This document shows, in pieces, positions 28,535-35,856 of a DNA stretch of 64,000 bases; positions within the stretch are counted from its first letter, which is position 1; each line of letters starts with the position of its first letter. Below the pieces are notes generated by a model. It had not been told where the DNA came from. It saw only the letters and a list, made by a program, of their open reading frames with translations, and searched no databases. The stretch covers positions 1 through 64,000 of the forward strand of contig DASVRA010000026.1 in NCBI GenBank assembly GCA_036388855.1. Direction: 5' to 3'. The DNA comes from DASVRA01 sp036388855. Lineage in GTDB: Bacteria > Pseudomonadota > Alphaproteobacteria > Caulobacterales > Caulobacteraceae. The position numbers and the translations under genes are program-made.

Positions 28535-30373
28535 TCAGAGCCGAAACACCGCCAGGGCGATGTCAATCAGGCGGGCCTGCCGGGTCTCGACGACCGAAAC
28601 CGTCCAGGTCTCCACAGCGCCGATTTGCTGATTGAGCGTGCAAGTGGAACGCCGGAAATACGGCCGCTTGCGATCGAAGGTCTTGTCCCCCGCGGCGATG
28701 TTTTCGTCCGGACTGAGGATGGTAAGGTTGCCGAGCGTATCGAGCAAGGGCTCCAGCGTCGCGTCCGGGGGCTCGGCGTTTTCAGGGTATACGTGCTCGA
28801 TCGTGGTGTTTTCGAAGTCCAGCAGGCGGGTCAAATCGCGGCAGACGGGGCGCCCTTGCGCGCCTTCGTCAAACCAGCGGACGTAGTGCTCCAGGGTCAT
28901 CAGGAAGTATTTGAGCGGCTTGCGGCTTTCCGCCCGCGGGTAGCGCAGCGAGCTTAGGCGATCGCGGAACACGTCGTCTGGCGCGTGTAAGGCCAGCAGC
29001 TCGCGAAGGTCCCCCTCCAAGGTCACGGGGCGATACTGAGCCGGGTCTCGCCGCACTTCGACCGCGTGCCGGTTGATGACAGCCGCCGCTTCTATCCGTG
29101 GTCCTTCGACCATCACGGCGTAGCGGAAACAGAACCGCTCCAGAATTTGCACGATTTGCGAAAACTTGGCCGGCGCCAGCAGCGGTGCGGTGATCAGGAG
29201 CGGGAGGCAGTCGTATTGCTGCAGGTGCACGATCAGCAGGCGCAAGCGGTCTCGGTCCCAGCCGCACACCGAGGCGTGGGCGGGCAGCGGCCACTCGCCG
29301 CGAACGATCGTGGTCAGGGTGGCGATGTCCAACTCCAACGCCCTGACCGTCGCGATCAGGGCGTCTGCTTCGGTCCGGGTGAACGGCTCTGCCGTTAGCA
29401 TCGGAAACAAGACCGTCTGCAGGTCGGTCAACAAAGTGGCTTCGCCGGGAGCGTCGCCGATCTGGGACGCATAGGCTGAGCCCAGGGCGCGGCCGACATC
29501 GATGTCCTGTCCGTTGAGGATGACGTTCCAGCTGGCCTCGACCGCAGCCATCTCGCCGGCGGTCGCGATGGGCTCCAACGCTTCCAAAGTGCTGGCGCGC
29601 AGGAGTTCGCCCTCCGTCAGCCCGCGCCCCCGGTCGTTCAAGGTCTGGAACAGCATGTAGGCGTCGCGGCGGTTTTCCGCCTTCATGTGGATGATGGTCC
29701 AGTCCTTCTCAAAGACCAAGCGCAGCGCCTCAAGCAAGCCCACGCGAGCCTCGTCGTCGACGGCCTCGGCGAGCTTGGCGTCCAGATAGGCACCGAGACT
29801 GATGAAGGCCGCGCTGAGCAGTTCGTGGGACTTGCGCTGGGGCGCCCCCAGCGTTCCGGCCAGCAGGCTGGCGAAATAGGCACGGTCCGGCAGGGAGAGG
29901 TCCAGGCGCGGCACCGGCACGATATTGAATTCGATTGTGTCTTCGAAAACCTGGTAGCGTTCCCTCAAAAGCTCGGCGGTTTTGGTGAGAAAAGTGGAGC
30001 GCCCAGCGTCTGGCGGATTCAGCCGGCCGGCCAAAGCTTCCATGGCGCGCGCAAGCTGATTGATCAGCATCAGGACGGTCGCCAAGCGTTGCTGACCGTC
30101 GATCACCTCCAGGTTCGGCCGGTCGCTGCCTTGCACGGGGGCGACGGCGGTGACCACGCCGCCGAAGAAGTGGTGGCGCGGTTGCCCGGCCATGCGGGCC
30201 GCGCGACAGAGATCCAGGTCCTTCAGGAACGCCGCGATCTCCTCGGCCCGCCAGGCGTAGTTGCGCTGGTAACGCGGGGTCTGGTGGGTGCCGCCGTTGA
30301 GCAGCGTGGCGAAGGTGATGTGGAAGGGCCGGATCAGCAGCTTCGGCTGCGCCGGTTCTGCCTCGGCCGTCAT
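28535..30373 (-). CDS. DUF262-DUF1524 nuclease (SspE/GmrSD-like)
   Basis: The 612-residue protein begins with a DUF262 domain: RYQRNYAW near 34-41 and DGQQRLATVLM at 92-102, the nucleotide-hydrolysis signature of this family. It ends with a DUF1524 HNH-type domain: TIEHVYP with His527, then LGNLTILS and the Asn/Lys-rich block DKTFDRKRPYF. The same pair of domains occurs in GmrSD type IV enzymes and in SspE, which senses phosphorothioate DNA and nicks unmodified phage DNA. It is the last gene of the convergent operon (4-base overlap with the 168-aa gene), so the likely role is the nuclease arm of phosphorothioate-dependent restriction. This role is inferred. Confidence 0.9.
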   Translation of the reverse strand: MTAEAEPAQPKLLIRPFHITFATLLNGGTHQTPRYQRNYAWRAEEIAAFLKDLDLCRAARMAGQPRHHFFGGVVTAVAPVQGSDRPNLEVIDGQQRLATVLMLINQLARAMEALAGRLNPPDAGRSTFLTKTAELLRERYQVFEDTIEFNIVPVPRLDLSLPDRAYFASLLAGTLGAPQRKSHELLSAAFISLGAYLDAKLAEAVDDEARVGLLEALRLVFEKDWTIIHMKAENRRDAYMLFQTLNDRGRGLTEGELLRASTLEALEPIATAGEMAAVEASWNVILNGQDIDVGRALGSAYASQIGDAPGEATLLTDLQTVLFPMLTAEPFTRTEADALIATVRALELDIATLTTIVRGEWPLPAHASVCGWDRDRLRLLIVHLQQYDCLPLLITAPLLAPAKFSQIVQILERFCFRYAVMVEGPRIEAAAVINRHAVEVRRDPAQYRPVTLEGDLRELLALHAPDDVFRDRLSSLRYPRAESRKPLKYFLMTLEHYVRWFDEGAQGRPVCRDLTRLLDFENTTIEHVYPENAEPPDATLEPLLDTLGNLTILSPDENIAAGDKTFDRKRPYFRRSTCTLNQQIGAVETWTVSVVETRQARLIDIALAVFRL

Positions 30374-30876
30374 GGTGCGTCCGTGGCCCCATCCTCGCCC
30401 CACAGGCCGTGGTAGCCGACCAGGAAGTCCTCGAGGTTGTCGGGTTGCAGCATGCCGACCTGCAGGCGCTGGAAGCCTGTGACGGCGTACCGGTTCAGCA
30501 GCTTGTCGCCATCGTCGCTGAGGCGTGTGGGCGAAACCAGGTCGAGCAGGCGAACCATTTCGCGCTCGATATCGTCCCGGTGATCCTGGCCGATCTCTAA
30601 TCGCCGCAGCTCCGCTTCGACGAGGAGGCCAGCCAACAGCTCCGCCTGGCTTTTGTAGTTCTCTGGATAGCCATTGAGGAACGGCGCGTCTTCTAGGCCC
30701 TCCGCCTCGCCGAGCTGGCTCGTGTCCAGGCCCAGCAGCAGGCAGCAATAGTAGGCGTCGAACATGATGAACTTCGGCGCAGCCTCACGTCTGGGTTGGC
30801 TCGAGCGCGAAAACGGGCGGCCGCGCTCGTCGAAGCCGAAGAAGGTGCGCAGACCGGCGGGCAGGATGAAACTCAT
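30370..30876 (-). CDS. 168-residue protein of unknown function in the Dnd-linked operon
   Basis: This mostly helical, acidic protein has no motif I recognise. It opens with MSFILPAGLRTFFGFDERGR, has the segment MFDAYYCCLLLGLDT near residue 40, an acidic helix (DDIEREMVRLLDLVSP) and a C-terminal LEDFLVGYHGLWG. There is no signal peptide or membrane helix. It overlaps the SMC-like gene upstream and the DUF262 gene downstream by 4 bases each, so strict co-expression is expected. It could be an adaptor between the ATPase and the nuclease. That is inference from gene order only. Confidence 0.82.
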   Translation of the reverse strand: MSFILPAGLRTFFGFDERGRPFSRSSQPRREAAPKFIMFDAYYCCLLLGLDTSQLGEAEGLEDAPFLNGYPENYKSQAELLAGLLVEAELRRLEIGQDHRDDIEREMVRLLDLVSPTRLSDDGDKLLNRYAVTGFQRLQVGMLQPDNLEDFLVGYHGLWGEDGATDAP

Positions 30877-32810
30877 GCCGCCCCCTGTGGATCGTGGAAC
30901 GTCTTGAAGGCGTCCAGGCCCTCGGTCAGTTCGACGGCACCGGCCCCCTTTGGCGTGACCGTGATGTAGCGGGCGTTTTGGCGATTGTAGAAGGCTTCGG
31001 CGAACCCGGATCGTTCGCTGGAAATCACGAACATGATCATCTGGCCGAAGAACTCCGGAATGAGTTCGCCAACTTCCCGGCGCGCGGCGGTGTCGAGCGA
31101 GACGGCGGGGCTGTCGACGACGAAGGGCAGACGGTAGGGCGCCTCGGCCAGCAAGGCGGTGAGGAACGCATAGGCGATAGCCAATTTTTGGCCTTCGCTC
31201 GCCCCGGCCTTGGATCCCAGCTGATCCGACGATAGCTCCAGGTGACCGCCGATCCGGGAGACCTCGATGCGCTCATTCTTGAGGATCTGACCAAGCTTGG
31301 TGTTGGTCGAACGCCGGACGCGCTCACGCAGGATGTCCAGGGCCCGCCGGTTGGTGGCCTCGATCAGCAGCTTCAGCCGATCGCCTTGGCGGCCGAACTG
31401 TCGCGTTTTAGTCGCCGTCTCCAGCCGGAACTTCCGCGTCTTCAGTTCGGCCTCGCAGAGTGGACCGTTGGTTTCCCAGGTCACGCGCAGCGCGCGCTGG
31501 CGGCTGGGGTCCTTAGTGGTCAGCCGCTCGAGGCTGGCCGATAGGCCGGTCATGTCGTCGGTCACCTTGCGCAGGTCCGCCTCAAGCTGGGCGAGGACCT
31601 CGTCGCCGTCGGCGATCCGGTCAGATGTCAGCCGATCGCGCTCCCGCTTAAGCTCGTGCCGCTCGTGGAGCTTCAAGCGCAACTTCTCGATCAGACCGGA
31701 TAGCTCGTCGGGATCGCCCTTGCTCTCGCGCAGCGCCAGCTTCATTTGGTTGATGATCGAGATCTGGTCCTGGGCCAGGAACTGCTCGGCGCCGGTGATG
31801 ATCTGGTGGCGTTCGTCGTGCCCGATCGGTCGGCCGCAAACGCAGGTGTCCCGTTGCGAGAGCTCGCGGAAGAACTCACGGGAGATCGTTTCCGGCAGCT
31901 TGAGATCGTAGAGTTTGCCGCCGAGGTGTTGCAGACGGCTGAGCAGGCGGGGTGCCACGTGGGGCGGCCGCCGAAGGATGTCGAGTGCCTGGGTTGAATA
32001 GTCGGCGGCGTCGGCGTCGACGTCACTCTGCCGGCGCGCGAGGTTTTCGATTTGAGCGCGGGCTTCGGCGTCCTCCGCCAGGCGCGCGGCGCGCTCGGTC
32101 TCGAGCCGAGTCCGCTCCTTCTCGGCCTGGGCGATCCGCGCCGCGGCCTGTTGTTGCTGAAGATCCAGGCGCCCCTTGATCTCCAACGCCTCGTCATAGG
32201 CGTTCTTGAGTTGGGTCATCCCCTTTTTTTCCTTGGCGCTGGTCACCGAGGCGGCGCGCCGCTGCTCGATGTCGACGATCTGGTCGACGCGCTTTTGGAG
32301 GGCGTCCAGGCTGTCCAAGCCATAGAGCGCGCGGATCGCTTCCGACGCCTTGGTCTTGCCAATCTCGATGATCTCCGTCGCGAGCTCCCCGTTGAAGACA
32401 AAAAGCTCGGTCAGGGACATCTTCAGCAGAGAACGAAGCTCAGGCGGCAGAACCCGGCCTTCTTCGCGGCCGCCGCCGCGAGCCCCGGCGCGCACAGACC
32501 AGTAGGTCGCCGACCCGTCTCGGAAATCGAGTTCCAGCTGCAGCCGAAGCGCTCTGCCATCAATCAGGAGGCGAACCTCGAACATCCCGGTTTCCACGTG
32601 GTCATCCGCGCGTAGACCCTTGACGTAACTCGCGGCCAGGTCATCGCCGGTGAGGGTGGCGCGCAGCAGGGCCATCGTGGTGGTCTTGCCCATGCCGTTG
32701 GCCATTTGGATCAGCGTCCAGCGCGGCGGGACCTGACCGAGGTCGACGTCCATGTCGCGTAGACCGCCGCGGATGTTGCGGGTGCACCACCCCGTCAGCA
32801 GGACCTCCAT
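30873..32810 (-). CDS. SMC/Rad50-like coiled-coil ATPase, Dnd-linked
   Basis: The 645-residue protein has Walker A QMANGMGKTTT (36-46), a central coiled coil (about 180-480) and a signature GASEGQKLAIAYAF near 536. Walker B FVVDSPAVSLD is near 559-569. Near the middle of the coiled coil, TCVCGRPIG (C323, C325) resembles a reduced zinc hook. It differs from DndD in length and sequence and is encoded on the opposite strand. The start at 32810 shares one base with the stop of the 60-aa gene. Rad50-like ATPases typically load or gate nucleases on DNA. Here the partners would be the helicase and the DUF262 nuclease. Confidence 0.9.
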   Translation of the reverse strand: MEVLLTGWCTRNIRGGLRDMDVDLGQVPPRWTLIQMANGMGKTTTMALLRATLTGDDLAASYVKGLRADDHVETGMFEVRLLIDGRALRLQLELDFRDGSATYWSVRAGARGGGREEGRVLPPELRSLLKMSLTELFVFNGELATEIIEIGKTKASEAIRALYGLDSLDALQKRVDQIVDIEQRRAASVTSAKEKKGMTQLKNAYDEALEIKGRLDLQQQQAAARIAQAEKERTRLETERAARLAEDAEARAQIENLARRQSDVDADAADYSTQALDILRRPPHVAPRLLSRLQHLGGKLYDLKLPETISREFFRELSQRDTCVCGRPIGHDERHQIITGAEQFLAQDQISIINQMKLALRESKGDPDELSGLIEKLRLKLHERHELKRERDRLTSDRIADGDEVLAQLEADLRKVTDDMTGLSASLERLTTKDPSRQRALRVTWETNGPLCEAELKTRKFRLETATKTRQFGRQGDRLKLLIEATNRRALDILRERVRRSTNTKLGQILKNERIEVSRIGGHLELSSDQLGSKAGASEGQKLAIAYAFLTALLAEAPYRLPFVVDSPAVSLDTAARREVGELIPEFFGQMIMFVISSERSGFAEAFYNRQNARYITVTPKGAGAVELTEGLDAFKTFHDPQGAA

Positions 32811-32992
32811 CAGTCCTCCGTCTCGGGCGGAAGCTTGATGCATTCCATGACCCGTCGGACGTCAGGATCGTCGTAGTTGCCCGCCAGCGTCAGCTTCATA
32901 AGCCGCCGGAACCGGCGATCGAAGTCCTCACCCAGATTGGCATCGAACAGGACCTCGTCCATTGCTTCGGTGAGAGCCGGATCGACATCCAT
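32810..32992 (-). CDS. 60-residue acidic protein of the Dnd-linked operon
   Basis: The short frame (MDVDPALTEAMDEVLFDANL, then DFDRRFRRLMKLTLAGNYDD and DVRRVMECIKLPPETED) is flanked by one-base TGATG overlaps on both sides, with the helicase stop and the SMC-like start. Such exact coupling argues strongly that it is a real gene. It is acidic at both ends with a basic centre. No family is recognised. A small subunit or chaperone of the ATPase is possible. Confidence 0.78.
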   Translation of the reverse strand: MDVDPALTEAMDEVLFDANLGEDFDRRFRRLMKLTLAGNYDDPDVRRVMECIKLPPETED

Positions 32993-34965
32993 CAGTGATG
33001 CCCCCCCTGCCCGGCATCGAACTTGGCTTTCGACGGATCATCATGGCGTCGCAACTGCGCCAGGTCCATCAGCCAATTGCGCCGTTCCTCATCCGCGTTC
33101 AGTTCGCCGGTCGGGTCCTCAAGGTCTTCCGGCCGGGTCTGGACGAGATCGATGACACAGGCCCGTTTCTCTGGGTTGTCGGGGTCAACGCGCAGGCAGC
33201 GTCCCAGGCGCTGAACGGTCTCCAGACGCGAGCGTGACGACGAGAACAGGATGATGTTGTTGACTGAGTGGATGTCGATCCCTTCAGAAATTCGGTGGCA
33301 AGTGAGCAGGCATTCCAGATCTCCCCGCGCGAAAAGGCGTAGGTTTTCCCGGTCGTCGTCCTGATAATAGGTGTGGAAATCTACCCGGTGGGCCATCAGC
33401 AGCGGCTGCACCAGGGCACCGAACTCGGCCGTCTCCACGAAGATGATGCAGCGGCGCAGGATTTCTGGGTGGGTGTGGAGATAGGCCTCGAAAGGAGGAA
33501 TCTTTTCGAGCGACACCTTCCGAATAAAGGCGATCTCTCGGTAGAGCGCCTCGACTGGGCGGGCCTCGCCGGCGCGGGTCTTGGCGTGGTGGCGCTTGAT
33601 GGCCTGGCGCACAGCCGCGCGGTCTTCGTCCGACAAGGCGTAGTCGAGTGGCACGTAGTCGAATTCACACAGGATGCCGCGCTCGATGGCCTCCTTCAGC
33701 CCGAACCTGAAGATGACCGGTCCGATCTCATCGGCGATGAACTGCTCGCCAACGGGATCGTAGAGCCGTTCGGGGGTTGCGCTCAGGCCAACGCGATAGG
33801 CGAATGGTTTCAGACGGCCCGCCAGGGCGCTGGCCAGGGCTGGCGAGCCAAGCCCATGGACCTCGTCGCAGATCAGCATGGCCTTCTCGAAGACGGTCGA
33901 GCGTAACCGCGGCAGAACCATCGACAGATTCTGTCGCGAGGTGAGGAGGATCGACTGGGTCGGATGGTTCAGGAACGCCTGCGCTTCACGATGCTCCTCG
34001 TAGGCGCGGAACACGGGCAACGTGGTGTGGGCCAATAGTTCTTTGTGCCACTGATCGAGAAGATCGGTGCCATAGGCGGCGACTACAGCGGTCTCGACGA
34101 GTCCGCGGGCGCGGAGTTCTTCAAGGATGGCTAGCGCAGTGCGAGTCTTGCCAGTCCCGGTTGCCATTTCCAGGATTCCGCGCTTGGCCTTGAGGAAGGC
34201 ACTGATTGCTTCACCTTGATGGCGCCAGCGATCCTTTTGGTCGGCGGGCCCCGTCGTTGGCGCCCAGCCGGGGGCGGGGTAGGGGCGGGGGGTCTTTTGT
34301 GTAAAGGCGATCAAGTTGCGGCGGATCGCATCGGGGAGGGGATAGACCCGAAGGTTGGGGTCCCCATTTTCCCAGATCAGCTCGAAACGAGCTTGCTCGT
34401 GGGCGACCCGAGAGGCCTCGCGCGGGTCGAGCCACGAATAGTAGACACTGACTGACTCGTAGTTGCGAAAAGCCTTGGCGCTGTCGTTCGGCGAACCGTG
34501 GAAGGCGATCGCGTCCCCAGCTGCATCCCGAAAGACCCCGAACTTATCATGGAAATCGCCATCGAGGGCGGCGGTCGGTAGGGCGACGCGGAAATCCAGC
34601 AACCCGTCGGCGATCATCCACGCCAGGGCCGATAGCGTGTCGGTAGCCAGGTCCTGTTCTAGGTCTCGGATCGTTTCGGATAGCGCAGCCTTCAATGCCG
34701 GGTCGTTGCGAGCGTCGGCACCTTGCGCAATCGCGGCGCAATCCTTCTGATCGAGCATGGGGCTGGCCAAGACGCGCGCGCGGCCGCCTTGAGCTGCTAG
34801 CCCTGCGAGTCCCGATGCTGCCAATCGGAGCCAGTTTGAGGTGAAATAGCCGACGCCTCGATCATAGCTGATCGAATGTGACAACGCGGGCACATAGAAA
34901 TCTCTCAACAGGTTGTCGGTCGAAGTTCCGAAATGGGCCGTCGTTGGTAAGGCGCGGAGGGACAT
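32992..34965 (-). CDS. PLD-domain superfamily II helicase, Dnd-linked restriction protein
   Basis: The 657-residue protein has an N-terminal phospholipase-D-like nuclease domain (DFHDKFG at 138-143 and HGSPNDS at 156-162) and a superfamily II helicase. Helicase motifs are ATGTGKT (268-274), DEVH (367-370), SAT (395-397) and QRLGRCLR (585-592). From memory, helicases of this build are the family annotated as the DNA phosphorothioation system restriction enzyme; a profile search would settle that. First gene of the convergent operon. GGGAGG precedes the ATG. It probably unwinds or translocates on DNA lacking the sulfur mark. Confidence 0.9.
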   Translation of the reverse strand: MSLRALPTTAHFGTSTDNLLRDFYVPALSHSISYDRGVGYFTSNWLRLAASGLAGLAAQGGRARVLASPMLDQKDCAAIAQGADARNDPALKAALSETIRDLEQDLATDTLSALAWMIADGLLDFRVALPTAALDGDFHDKFGVFRDAAGDAIAFHGSPNDSAKAFRNYESVSVYYSWLDPREASRVAHEQARFELIWENGDPNLRVYPLPDAIRRNLIAFTQKTPRPYPAPGWAPTTGPADQKDRWRHQGEAISAFLKAKRGILEMATGTGKTRTALAILEELRARGLVETAVVAAYGTDLLDQWHKELLAHTTLPVFRAYEEHREAQAFLNHPTQSILLTSRQNLSMVLPRLRSTVFEKAMLICDEVHGLGSPALASALAGRLKPFAYRVGLSATPERLYDPVGEQFIADEIGPVIFRFGLKEAIERGILCEFDYVPLDYALSDEDRAAVRQAIKRHHAKTRAGEARPVEALYREIAFIRKVSLEKIPPFEAYLHTHPEILRRCIIFVETAEFGALVQPLLMAHRVDFHTYYQDDDRENLRLFARGDLECLLTCHRISEGIDIHSVNNIILFSSSRSRLETVQRLGRCLRVDPDNPEKRACVIDLVQTRPEDLEDPTGELNADEERRNWLMDLAQLRRHDDPSKAKFDAGQGGHH

Positions 34966-35239
34966 GGTGGATGGCCTCCCGGCTTAACGACGGGCTCCTT
35001 GCGTCAACTTGAGGGACTAGGGGTAGACGCGAATCTAAGGTCGCGCCAGGGGCCGGCTCTTTGCTTATCGGAGCCGACATGGTCTCCTGTGCCGACCGAA
35101 TGGATGCGCCGCGGGGGATCAGCTCTATCCAGACGCTGGTGTGAAGGTCCGGAATCTGGAGCTACACCAACTTCTGCTCCTGGCGCGAAGCGGTCGCCCA
35201 TCAGGCACCGCGCTAGAAAGGTGCGGGCTCAACGCGCAC
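34966..35239. other. Intergenic region between restriction operon and SRAP gene
   Basis: No gene is seen in 274 bases. The promoter of the leftward restriction operon should lie here. On the minus strand TTGACG occurs about 45 bases before the helicase start, but no well-spaced -10 could be fixed. TTGAGGGACTAGGGGTAGA near 35010 shares ten bases with the att repeat and may be chance. Confidence 0.4.
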
Positions 35240-35839
35240 TTATGGATTGATACTCGTTAGCTGAAACTTGCCTGCCGGTGAGGGCCGCAGCAGCCTTGGA
35301 CCAGGAGCTGATGGATCCTCCAGCCAGCGCCTCCAGTCCTGTCGATTGAGCACTACGATCTGCCGATTATGGATCGGCGCTATGTCTGGTCCAGGGTCGA
35401 CCGTCGGCAGCGCAAACCCCGGAGGCTGATTGCCCTGGCCTGGCCTCCAGATCGCCGGCAGCCCCATCCACTCCCCGTCGGCTCGGTTGAAGCGCCACTT
35501 GTCCTTCCGCTTCTGCTTCAGGTCGGCTGGCGCCGTGAACTCGAAGAAGGCCGAGGCGGGGATCAGGCAGCGGTTGGACTTGCTGTAATCGCGACCTTCC
35601 GAGCGGACGTTGAATACGGGTCCGCGTCCTGGCTCGGGCGGATAGCTGAAACGCATAGGCACGAGTTCGACCACGCCTGGCTCTGGCATGACGATGGCCG
35701 AGCAGATGTCGCTGATCCGCACCGCCTCGATCTGGGGCAGATCAAGCTCGGTCTGCCTTGTCGGTATCCGCAGCGCGATCGCCTGCATGTAGTCGCAGTA
35801 GGCCTTCCAGGCGACCTGCTGCTCAAAGGTGTTGCACAT
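35240..35839 (-). CDS. SRAP (HMCES/YedK-like) abasic-site protein
   Basis: The 199-residue protein starts MCNTFEQQ, so after methionine removal Cys2 is at the N-terminus, as needed for the thiazolidine crosslink to abasic sites in single-stranded DNA. FNVRSEG (with the conserved Asn/Arg), RCLIPASAFFEF (the conserved Glu region) and IHNRQIVVL (in place of HxRMP) mark the SRAP fold. The His of the last motif is present. The protein shields abasic sites during replication. AGGAG lies 8 bases before the start. It follows dnaE2 by 17 bases and closes the LexA-controlled operon. Confidence 0.9.
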   Translation of the reverse strand: MCNTFEQQVAWKAYCDYMQAIALRIPTRQTELDLPQIEAVRISDICSAIVMPEPGVVELVPMRFSYPPEPGRGPVFNVRSEGRDYSKSNRCLIPASAFFEFTAPADLKQKRKDKWRFNRADGEWMGLPAIWRPGQGNQPPGFALPTVDPGPDIAPIHNRQIVVLNRQDWRRWLEDPSAPGPRLLRPSPAGKFQLTSINP

Positions 35840-35856
35840 CGGGTGCGCTCCTAGCC

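Noticed and set aside
22387..34965. Presence of canonical dndF, dndG and dndH
   Set aside because: None of the five convergent proteins has the size or appearance of DndF, DndG or DndH as I know them. The helicase is far shorter than DndH.
35009..35027. TTGAGGGACTAGGGGTAG as a possible internal att site between the Dnd and SOS modules
   Set aside because: Only ten bases match the true att repeat and no integrase remnant is near. Chance is a sufficient explanation.
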